Origin: Methanosarcinales archaeon
GTDB lineage: Archaea > Halobacteriota > Methanosarcinia > Methanosarcinales > Methanogasteraceae
NCBI GenBank assembly: GCA_030605805.1
Contig: JAUWHQ010000037.1
Span: 1 to 10,314, forward strand
Direction: 5' to 3'
Length of the DNA: 10,314 nt
A program made the translations under genes and the position numbers. Of this stretch, positions 1 through 5,345 are shown piece after piece (the first letter of the stretch is position 1; each line of letters opens with the position of its first letter). Below the pieces are notes generated by a model, which searched no databases, had not been told where the DNA came from, and saw only the letters and a list, made by a program, of their open reading frames with translations.

Positions 1-1015
1 TGTCAAGGTCTGCTTTGTTTGCAACAACCACCTCATGGTACGCATCGTACATCGCAGGGCGGATCAGCAGATTGAGTCCGGCATCCACGCCCACAAAATT
101 CCTTGCCGACCTCTTTGTGGTGTTTACGCCCGTAAGAAGAATGCTTGCATCGCCGACGATGTATCTGCCAGGTTCAAGTATCAGTTTCGGGGAGATTCCA
201 AGACTTTTCGAGCGCTCATCATATATCGGAAGGATTGCACCTGCGAGATCGCGGGGGGTTGGAGTTTTCATCCCCTTCTGGTACGGAATGCCAAGCCCGC
301 CTCCGAGATCAACGAATTTGAGATCAATGCCAAGTCTCGTGATCTGTTCCACCAGATCCATCATCTTTTCGACTGCCTCTCTGAAAGGAGCGACATCGGT
401 GATCTGAGAGCCGATGTGGCAGTGTATACCGACCGGACGCACCCCCTGGAGTTTTTTTGCCTCGTTGTACGCCTCCACCACGTCAGCGTACCCGATCCCG
501 AACTTGGAGGTCGCAAGACCGGTTGCGATCTTCGGATGGGTGTCGGAAGAGACATCAGGATTGACCCTGAATGCGACGTCCATCGTTTTGCCGGATTCGA
601 GAGCAAGATTTGAGAGCGCATACAGTTCGTGCAGCGAGTCCATAGAGACGCGTACTCCGGCATCGATCGCCATCCGGAGTTCACGCGCGGTCTTTGAGTT
701 GCCATTGAAGAGGATCCGGTCTGGCGGGATGCCTGCAAGGAGCGCTGCATAGAGTTCGCCGTCAGAGAAGACGTCGGCGCCCGCGCCTTCGGACGCAAGG
801 ATCCGCAGGATCGCAAGATTCCAGTTCGCCTTTGCTGCGTAGTAGATATCCGCATCAGGGAATGCTCCCTTAAATGTGCGGAAGTTCCTGCGCACACGGT
901 CCTCATCGATCACATACAGCGGCGTGTCATACTCCTGTGCAAGCGAGACTGTATCAATGCCGCCGATGGTGAGATGGTGGTTTTTTATGCCGAGATGGTC
1001 GCTTATCCGGGACAT
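1..1015 (-). CDS. lysA: Diaminopimelate decarboxylase (5' part, cut by window edge)
   Basis: Makes L-lysine by decarboxylating meso-diaminopimelate with pyridoxal phosphate, the last step of the DAP pathway, in the cytoplasm. About 338 codons are visible; the family usually has about 420 residues, so the C-terminus lies left of the window. Visible motifs: YYAAKANWN, with K62 the expected PLP Schiff-base lysine; GIHCHIGSQ; VDLGGGLGIPY, the glycine-rich phosphate-binding loop; and EPGRYIVGDA, all in the order of a fold-III alanine-racemase-like barrel. The start is ATG at 1015-1013 on the complement, preceded by GAGGAG about five bases upstream, a good Shine-Dalgarno site. Transcription diverges from the short ORF at 1192. 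Fold-III relatives such as arginine decarboxylase are possible, but the motif set and HIGSQ favour LysA. Confidence 0.93.
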   Translation of the reverse strand, partial: MSRISDHLGIKNHHLTIGGIDTVSLAQEYDTPLYVIDEDRVRRNFRTFKGAFPDADIYYAAKANWNLAILRILASEGAGADVFSDGELYAALLAGIPPDRILFNGNSKTARELRMAIDAGVRVSMDSLHELYALSNLALESGKTMDVAFRVNPDVSSDTHPKIATGLATSKFGIGYADVVEAYNEAKKLQGVRPVGIHCHIGSQITDVAPFREAVEKMMDLVEQITRLGIDLKFVDLGGGLGIPYQKGMKTPTPRDLAGAILPIYDERSKSLGISPKLILEPGRYIVGDASILLTGVNTTKRSARNFVGVDAGLNLLIRPAMYDAYHEVVVANKADLD

Positions 1016-1108
1016 CGGTGCTCCTCAAGTATAAGATTTCAGAGATATCGAAAGAGACGTCAGTTCCAAACTACTTAAGAGTTTTCGAAAAAAGATGGAT
1101 ACATTTCT

Positions 1109-1126
1109 ATTTTAAAAAATATATGG
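1109..1126. promoter_or_regulatory. AT-rich TATA-like box in the divergent lysA/1192 intergenic region
   Basis: A run of T and A with the core TTTTAAAAAATATATGG sits between the divergent starts of lysA (1015, minus) and the short ORF at 1192 (plus). It is about 28 bases ahead of the duplicated block beginning at 1146, matching the position of the TATA box relative to the same block upstream of pyrG. It could serve either strand. No transcription data support it. Confidence 0.35.
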
Positions 1127-1145
1127 TAAAAATGTTAGCCGAGGG

Positions 1146-1219
1146 CACCGCACAGATGTTTTAACATATTTGAGCACCTAAGTTACCCATCATGAAATAC
1201 GTCACCGGCGGGGTCATGA
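1146..1219 (+). repeat. Diverged copy of the pyrG leader and first codons
   Basis: The 46 bases before the ATG at 1192 match the 46 bases before pyrG (2401-2446) at 33 of 46 positions without a gap, beginning with the shared CACCGCAC. The coding parts then share ATGAAATACGTC and ACCGGCGGGGTCATGA exactly. The copy at 1192 lacks six bases (ATCGTC) found in pyrG. Similarity stops near 1220. The block therefore carries a pyrG-type leader, possible proximal promoter and the first codons. Confidence 0.85.
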
Positions 1220-1368
1220 CCGAGTATCTGGCTGCGGTTGGGGCGGCAGAGCAGGTGGAGCGCGAGATCGCGGAGACGGATCAGGAGATTGATGCGCGGG
1301 TGTATGCGTTGTACGGGCTGGATGCGGAGGAGATACGGGTGGTGGAAGGGCGAAAACGGTATTTTTAG
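1192..1368 (+). pseudogene. Chimeric ORF: pyrG start fused to a DNA-methyltransferase tail
   Basis: A 58-codon open frame. Residues 1-9 (MKYVTGGVM) are the CTP synthase N-terminus with two residues deleted. The rest is rich in Glu and Ala, probably helical, and ends IDARVYALYGLDAEEIRVVEG. That ending resembles the IDxLVYxLYGLTxEEIxIVEG tail common in Type II/BREX-like class I SAM-dependent DNA methyltransferases; this is family recall, not a search. No catalytic motif is present, so it cannot be an active methyltransferase. It ends 15 bases before the stop of the convergent minus-strand ORF at 1384. Most likely it is a recombination scar, although the frame is open and a pyrG-type leader precedes it, so it may be translated. 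Confidence 0.7.
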
Positions 1369-1383
1369 ATGCGAATAACTTGG

Positions 1384-1500
1384 CTAAATTTGTCTTAACT
1401 CTTTTTCAAGTTCTTCAGATTTCTTTTTAGAAAAATACCTTATTTCTCCGTATTTTTCCCACCCGCTATATCTTTCCACGAATCCAGCCACTACAACCAC
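1384..1500 (-). CDS. Small unknown ORF or 3' gene fragment (38 aa)
   Basis: An open frame with a GTG at 1500-1498 directly after an in-frame TAG, ending in TAG at 1386-1384. The product contains GFVERYSGWEKYGEIRYF followed by a Lys/Glu-rich tail (KKKSEELEKELRQI). Its composition looks like real protein rather than chance, but no family is recognised. There is no clear ribosome binding site, so it may instead be the C-terminal end of a longer gene whose front was replaced by the hairpin-rich block at 1508-1645. It converges on the methyltransferase-tail ORF. Confidence 0.35.
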   Translation of the reverse strand: MVVVAGFVERYSGWEKYGEIRYFSKKKSEELEKELRQI

Positions 1501-1507
1501 CTACCAA

Positions 1508-1645
1508 GTCACTGACCTCGGGCTGCAAGCCCGGAGCATCAGGATTGATGCTCGGAGAATCTATCAGCTTTAGCTCTGATAACTGCCAAGCACAGCTGCA
1601 GTCAGTTCTTGGGTTCTTCAGCCGATTGGATCACCGGAGACTTAC
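1508..1645 (-). ncRNA. Hairpin-rich block (element A), possible structured RNA or IS end
   Basis: Four consecutive perfect or near-perfect stems occur within about 110 bases: CGGGCT/AGCCCG with a 3-base loop, GAGCATCA/TGATGCTC with a 4-base loop, TATCAG/CTGATA, and ACTGC/GCAGT enclosing AGC/GCT. Read on the minus strand, its 3' end (GCTC, hairpin, AGGTCAGTGACTT) resembles the 3' ends of elements B and C (GCTC or GCTCC, hairpin, GGTTTRGYGACT). The 5' part is not alignable to B or C. It lies between the stop of the gene at 1651 and the small ORF starting at 1500. Such hairpin chains also occur at ends and guide RNAs of IS200/IS605-type elements, which cannot be excluded. The strand is inferred from the B/C comparison. 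Confidence 0.4.
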
Positions 1646-1650
1646 CATTG

Positions 1651-1869
1651 TTATTTCTCGCTGATCGATTTTGCCAAAAAATACAACCCAACAAGGACTA
1701 ATCCAAGCTTGATTAATTCTTCTATGGAACTATCCTCCGCCGAAGGTTGCTCTTTTGTTATTAAATAACGTAATTCAGATTCTTCCTTTTTGGCTAGAGG
1801 TAGAGAGCTAAATTTAGATTTACCTAAAAGATACTCTAACCTTTCGGTTTCTTGAGGTGTCAAGTTCAT
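1651..1869 (-). CDS. Small membrane protein, C-terminal single helix (72 aa)
   Basis: Function not recognised. The first 50 residues are charged and helical (a TPQETERLEYLL stretch, then a Lys/Glu-rich part). Residues about 51-67 (IEELIKLGLVLVGLYFLAK) form one membrane span, and a short SISEK tail follows. The start overlaps the stop of the upstream gene in an ATGA arrangement at 1866-1869, so the two are probably translationally coupled. Codon and base use are more AT-rich than in pyrG or lysA, suggesting acquisition. A role in a toxin-antitoxin, holin-like or regulatory membrane module is possible but has no direct support. Confidence 0.72.
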   Translation of the reverse strand: MNLTPQETERLEYLLGKSKFSSLPLAKKEESELRYLITKEQPSAEDSSIEELIKLGLVLVGLYFLAKSISEK

Positions 1870-2081
1870 TTGCCCTCCTCCCTAAAAACTTTTTCAGCTC
1901 GTTCTAATCCCACTCTTTCAAAAATATCTTTGAATGGCTCCAGCATTTCTATTTTATGCTCCAAGTCCTTGAGTCTAGATTCCAGTTTTACGCGGAAAGT
2001 CGTATATCCTATAAATACCGTCAAAATTGCGCCAAATAAACCGCCAATAAACGTTGTTAATATTGTTTCAGTGAGTTCCAT
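1866..2081 (-). CDS. Small membrane protein, N-terminal helix plus coiled coil (71 aa)
   Basis: Function not recognised. Residues about 6-26 (TILTTFIGGLFGAILTVFIG) form one membrane span with small residues typical of helix packing. Residues about 30-50 are a charged heptad-like stretch (VKLESRLKDLEHKIEMLE) that could be a short coiled coil, followed by an amphipathic tail. The start ATG at 2081 has GAGGGTG just upstream. It is the first gene of a two-gene unit with the 72-aa protein. The two carry their spans at opposite ends, which would suit a pair meeting in the membrane (inference). AT-rich compared with the flanking housekeeping genes. Confidence 0.72.
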   Translation of the reverse strand: MELTETILTTFIGGLFGAILTVFIGYTTFRVKLESRLKDLEHKIEMLEPFKDIFERVGLERAEKVFREEGK

Positions 2082-2187
2082 AGCACACCCTCGAAAATCG
2101 TTTGGTGATTAAAAATTATTTCCATAAACTTAATAGAACGTCCATAATATTTAATTTTATAGGTGAACATGGCTTGTCCAATTCGCA

Positions 2188-2334
2188 GTCACCAAACCCC
2201 GCACTTGAGTGCAGAGCCGGTATACCGCGCTTTCGCATTGCCTTTGGCGACGCTTGCGTATTCGGCTTTGCTGCCGATGTTTCGTATATGATCAGTCGAA
2301 AGCGTTGCCGTGTGTCGATCATGGTAGAGTCCTC
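2188..2334 (-). ncRNA. Element B: conserved structured repeat, candidate leader RNA
   Basis: Homologous to 8153-8279 over its whole length, with one extra segment of about 20 bases in a loop. Read on the minus strand: a closing stem joins 2331-2326 to 2195-2200 (six pairs, three of them G-U); an 8-bp stem joins 2304-2297 (CGCTTTCG) to 2235-2228 (CGAAAGCG); an inner hairpin is CGGC/GCCG; and a 3' hairpin is CTGCAC/GTGCGG with loop TCAA. The segments CGACACACGGCAACGC and GATCATATACG are unchanged between copies. A TATA-like box lies 50 bases beyond the 5' side. The small-membrane-protein operon starts 107 bases downstream. An open frame from 2322 on this strand is disrupted in the other copy, so RNA is favoured over protein. 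It could also be an IS-derived end. Confidence 0.55.
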
Positions 2335-2365
2335 CCTCCTCTATGAGTAATACCATAGAACTCAG

Positions 2366-2377
2366 CCTATATAAAAG
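2366..2377. promoter_or_regulatory. TATA-like box serving pyrG and/or element B
   Basis: The core CCTATATAAAAG is a good archaeal TATA match in the plus direction. A start about 25 bases on would fall near 2400 and give pyrG a leader of about 47 bases. The reverse complement CTTTTATATAGG is equally TATA-like and would place a minus-strand start near 2343, just ahead of element B. The same relation is seen at 8314-8321 for element C. It may be bidirectional. Confidence 0.5.
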
Positions 2378-2400
2378 CTCTCTAAAAGTGGGGTTATCAA

Positions 2401-2480
2401 CACCGCACCGATGTCTTAAAACTTATGACCACCAAAAGTACTCCACATGAAATACGTCATCGTCACCGGCGGGGTCATGA
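2401..2480 (+). repeat. pyrG leader and first codons, original copy of the duplicated block
   Basis: This is the counterpart of 1146-1219. It begins CACCGCAC exactly 46 bases before the pyrG ATG, the same spacing as in the other copy. It contains CTTAAAACTTA at 2415-2425, about 27 bases before the ATG, a possible second TATA box that would give a leaderless mRNA. No Shine-Dalgarno motif precedes the ATG. Confidence 0.8.
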
Positions 2481-4039
2481 GCGGTCTTGGAAAGGGCATC
2501 ACCTCCTCATCCATCGGAAGAATCCTGAAGGGCAAGGGGTACGAGGTAACAGCGATCAAGATCGATCCGTATATCAATATCGATGCCGGAACCATGAATC
2601 CGTTCCAGCACGGCGAGGTCTTTGTACTGAAGGACGGGGGCGAGGTCGATCTCGATCTCGGCAATTACGAACGGTTTCTTGACACCGAACTGACAAGCGA
2701 CCACAACTTAACCACAGGGAAGATATACAAGGCGGTGATCGAAAAGGAACGGAGAGGCGATTATTTAGGAAAAACAGTGCAGATCATCCCGCATATCACA
2801 AACGAGATCAAGGAACGAGTCAGAAGCGTGGCAGAGGCAAGCGGAGCAGATGTATGCTTAATCGAGATCGGCGGCACGGTCGGAGACATCGAGTCGATGC
2901 CATTTCTTGAAGCGGCGAGGCAGATGCAGCGGGAGGAGGCGGCGTGCGATCTCGCGCTCGTCCATGTGACGCTTGTCCCGATCGATGCGCAAGGAGAGCA
3001 GAAGACCAAGCCGACCCAGCATTCGGTGAAGGAACTCAGGGAACTTGGTCTTTATCCGAACATCATCGTCGCGCGATGCGCATCCATGCTGCCAGCAGCG
3101 GCAAAGGAAAAGATCGCTCTCTTCTGCGATGTTCCGGTGAACGCGGTCATCAGCGCTCCTGATGCCAGGGATATTTACCACGTTCCGCTGATCTTCGAGA
3201 AAGAGGGGCTATCTGATTATCTTATGGACAAACTCGAACTGGACGCGAGTGATAGCCAGTCCGGATGGAAAGAGCTGGTCGAACGGATGGATATGACCGA
3301 TGAGGGCGGTAATCGAGTATCCATCGCCGTTGTTGGGAAATATACCGATCTCAGGGATGCCTACACAAGCATCAGGGAATCGCTCAAGCACGCAGGGATC
3401 GCGTGTGGTTGCAAGGTCGATATCGAATGGATCGACTCGGATAACCTGAAAGGCACCCCCGGGCAGGTTCGGGAGTCTCTTCGAGGATTTGATGGGATAC
3501 TTGTCCCGGGAGGTTTTGGCGAACGCGGGATCGAAGGGAAGATTTGTGCGATCGAGTATGCCAGAACAAACAATGTACCGTTTCTTGGACTCTGTCTTGG
3601 CATGCAGCTTGCGGTAATCGAGTTTGCAAGGAATGTGATCGGATGGCAGGACGCGAACAGCTCGGAATTCGGTGATACCACGCATCCGGTGATCGATCTG
3701 CTGCCAGAGCAGCATAACATCCTTGATATGGGCGGAAGTATGCGTCTCGGGAACTATGAGGCGGTGCTTCTCGAGGGGTCGCTTGCACACCTGCTGTACG
3801 GCAGTCTGAAGATCGTAGAGCGACACAGGCACCGGTATGAGGTGAATCCGGAGTATATCGATGAGATCGAATCAAACGGCATGATCTTCTCCGGGAAAAA
3901 CAGGAACCGGATGGAGATCGCCGAAATTCCTTCGTGCAGGTTCTTTATCGGATGCCAGTTCCATCCGGAATTCAAATCGAGACCTGAAAATCCTGCGCCG
4001 CTCTTCAAGGGGTTTGTCGAGGCTGCGATCGGGGCGTGA
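2447..4039 (+). CDS. pyrG: CTP synthase (glutamine hydrolysing)
   Basis: Converts UTP to CTP using ATP and ammonia taken from glutamine, the last step of pyrimidine nucleotide synthesis, in the cytoplasm as a tetramer. At 530 residues it has normal family length. The synthetase domain spans about residues 1-265, with the nucleotide loop SGLGKG at 12-17 and the DPYINIDAGTMNPFQHGEVF block at 40-59. The class I glutamine amidotransferase domain spans about 290-530, with oxyanion strand GGFGERG at 355-361, nucleophile C383 in LGLCLGMQ, and H506 and E508 in CQFHPEF. All key residues are present, so it should be active. Translation starts at the ATG that begins MKYVIVTGGVMSG, the conserved N-terminus. 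A diverged copy of its leader and first codons lies at 1146-1219. Confidence 0.98.
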   Translation: MKYVIVTGGVMSGLGKGITSSSIGRILKGKGYEVTAIKIDPYINIDAGTMNPFQHGEVFVLKDGGEVDLDLGNYERFLDTELTSDHNLTTGKIYKAVIEKERRGDYLGKTVQIIPHITNEIKERVRSVAEASGADVCLIEIGGTVGDIESMPFLEAARQMQREEAACDLALVHVTLVPIDAQGEQKTKPTQHSVKELRELGLYPNIIVARCASMLPAAAKEKIALFCDVPVNAVISAPDARDIYHVPLIFEKEGLSDYLMDKLELDASDSQSGWKELVERMDMTDEGGNRVSIAVVGKYTDLRDAYTSIRESLKHAGIACGCKVDIEWIDSDNLKGTPGQVRESLRGFDGILVPGGFGERGIEGKICAIEYARTNNVPFLGLCLGMQLAVIEFARNVIGWQDANSSEFGDTTHPVIDLLPEQHNILDMGGSMRLGNYEAVLLEGSLAHLLYGSLKIVERHRHRYEVNPEYIDEIESNGMIFSGKNRNRMEIAEIPSCRFFIGCQFHPEFKSRPENPAPLFKGFVEAAIGA

Positions 4040-4155
4040 ACTGCGGGGGAAAGGAAAGTGGAGCGGAAAACCCAGGTATCAGAGCATATTACCGCCCCCC
4101 GGTTCAAAATCGTATCAGGTATTTCAGACGTACCAAAGCCCGAGCCACCGGAAAT

Positions 4156-4165
4156 CATTAAAACC
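4156..4165 (+). promoter_or_regulatory. Possible TATA box for the 4189-6632 cluster
   Basis: CATTAAAACC is centred about 29 bases before the ATG at 4189, the expected spacing for a leaderless archaeal mRNA. The rest of the 149-base gap after pyrG shows no other feature and no clear terminator. Confidence 0.35.
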
Positions 4166-4188
4166 AATCCAAGCGTAATCATTAGTTA

Positions 4189-4287
4189 ATGGATAACAGA
4201 ACATCTGGTCTCACCGATCCGGGAGACCTGCGGCACCCTGCATGTCCGGCAAGGTATGAGGGGCTTTACGGAGACGTGGTGTCATGA
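4189..4287 (+). CDS. Short ORF overlapping the ccmF-like start (32 aa)
   Basis: A 32-codon frame from ATG at 4189 to TGA at 4285-4287, overlapping the next start in an ATGA arrangement. The product is hydrophilic, has one cysteine (HPACPARYEG region), and matches no family I know. The overlap, the TATA-like box 29 bases upstream and host-like base composition suggest a real translated leader or small protein coupled to the ccmF-like gene. It could also be a chance frame: at this length the statistical support is weak. Confidence 0.4.
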   Translation: MDNRTSGLTDPGDLRHPACPARYEGLYGDVVS

Positions 4288-5327
4288 AACGTACCGGACC
4301 GGGATATAAAGACCGCATCAATGCCCATAATGCGATGCTTGCGGCGATCATTCTCTTCAGCGTACTGTTTCTGGTCATGCTCATCGGAATGCTCATACCG
4401 CTGCTCAAACCGGGCGCAGTCCTTGATGCGACATGGTTCAACGGACGAACAGCGCTTCCAACGCTTGTTCTGGCGATGATGCTTGGTGTCTGCCTGCTCA
4501 TCTCGGATATTGCTCCATTAAAGATCGTCGGCGTGGTTATGGCGGTGATTCTGGCAACCGTGATCTTTGTGGTCGTCTCCCCGCTTGGGAATCTTCCAAT
4601 CGATGCATCGACGCCGGTACTCGGGTTTGCCATGCTTGCGGTATTCCACAGAATATATCGAGTATGTCGGGCAGGATCCGGGGCGACGCTTCGCAGCATA
4701 AGCCCGCACATCATTCATCTCGGCATCGTGCTGATATTAATCGGCGTGGTCGTGAGCACGAACACAAGGATCGATGGATCCGAGGTGATCAGGGAAGGTA
4801 CTCTCGGCACATACGCGAGGCAGCCTTATGCGGTCAAGGTCACAGGGATAGGAAGTCAGTACGAGGGCGCGCCTTATGGAGAATACCCGGGATCGTCGTA
4901 TGTGACGCAGGTCGATTTTGAGTTGTATTCGGGCGGCAGACTGATCGACCGCGACGAGGTCAAATACATCACCGATTTCAAGTGGGGGCAGTCGTATGCC
5001 ACGAACTATGTGTACCGGTCGCTCACCGAAGAGGTCTTCATCACCACGAAATGGAGCGAGGGTGATAGTGCCAATCTGTACATGCGCACCGCGCCGTGGA
5101 TCACAGCGGTATGGGGCGGCATCATAATAATGTCGGTCGGGATCGTCCTGCTCATGTATACCGTCCGAACAAAGCGGGCAGCACCGGGTAAGGTCAAAAA
5201 AGATGGCAGGGGCGGTAAAAAAATCAGAAACGGTGGAGATGATGGAGATGATGGGAGCGACATCGACCAGAAGTATGAGCGTTTGCTGCGCACCGAACTT
5301 GACAGAATGAAGCAAGCGAGAAAATGA
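4284..5327 (+). CDS. Cytochrome c biogenesis protein, CcmF C-terminal half-like
   Basis: CcmF is the membrane heme lyase part that attaches heme to apocytochrome c outside the cell. This 347-aa protein looks like only the C-terminal half of bacterial CcmF. Spans lie at about residues 18-41, 57-77, 79-100, 108-127 and 142-159; an outside domain follows at about 160-268, then a last span near 272-293 and a charged tail containing GKVKKDGRGGKK and an Asp/Gly-rich stretch. SPHIIHLGIVL (140-150, H142 and H145) corresponds to the CcmF segment with the membrane heme-ligating histidine. The outside domain ends EEVFITTKWSEG then APWITAVWGG, like the CcmF stretch before the last span. The tryptophan-rich WWD heme-handling motif is absent and should be on a separate N-terminal-half protein not in this window. 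GGAG sits 10 bases before the ATG. Confidence 0.72.
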   Translation: MKRTGPGYKDRINAHNAMLAAIILFSVLFLVMLIGMLIPLLKPGAVLDATWFNGRTALPTLVLAMMLGVCLLISDIAPLKIVGVVMAVILATVIFVVVSPLGNLPIDASTPVLGFAMLAVFHRIYRVCRAGSGATLRSISPHIIHLGIVLILIGVVVSTNTRIDGSEVIREGTLGTYARQPYAVKVTGIGSQYEGAPYGEYPGSSYVTQVDFELYSGGRLIDRDEVKYITDFKWGQSYATNYVYRSLTEEVFITTKWSEGDSANLYMRTAPWITAVWGGIIIMSVGIVLLMYTVRTKRAAPGKVKKDGRGGKKIRNGGDDGDDGSDIDQKYERLLRTELDRMKQARK

Positions 5328-5345
5328 AGAAATGAAGAAATGAAG
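5322..5345 (+). repeat. Three tandem copies of AAATGAAG across a gene junction
   Basis: Three exact 8-base units cover the stop of the ccmF-like gene and the start of the next gene. Each holds an ATG (5324, 5332, 5340). The first two run into TGA after two codons; only the third opens the flavoprotein. The unit length is not a multiple of three, so slippage would change the spacing and frame of start candidates. No standard ribosome binding site precedes 5340. Confidence 0.9.

Noticed and set aside
361..906. Minus-strand 181-aa ORF inside lysA
   Set aside because: It overlaps lysA on the same strand in another frame. The lysA frame carries all PLP-enzyme motifs and a good start; this one carries none.
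2116..2322. Minus-strand 68-aa ORF through element B, with a GGAGG motif before its ATG
   Set aside because: The homologous element C has ACG in place of the ATG, an in-frame TGA seven codons on, and a length change that shifts frame, while base pairing is kept. Coding is therefore the weaker explanation, although B alone could be translated.
2188..2334. Integron attC site as the identity of elements B and C
   Set aside because: Their palindromic ends resemble attC in outline, but the GTTRRRY / RYYYAAC core sites are not matched and no integron integrase is in the window.
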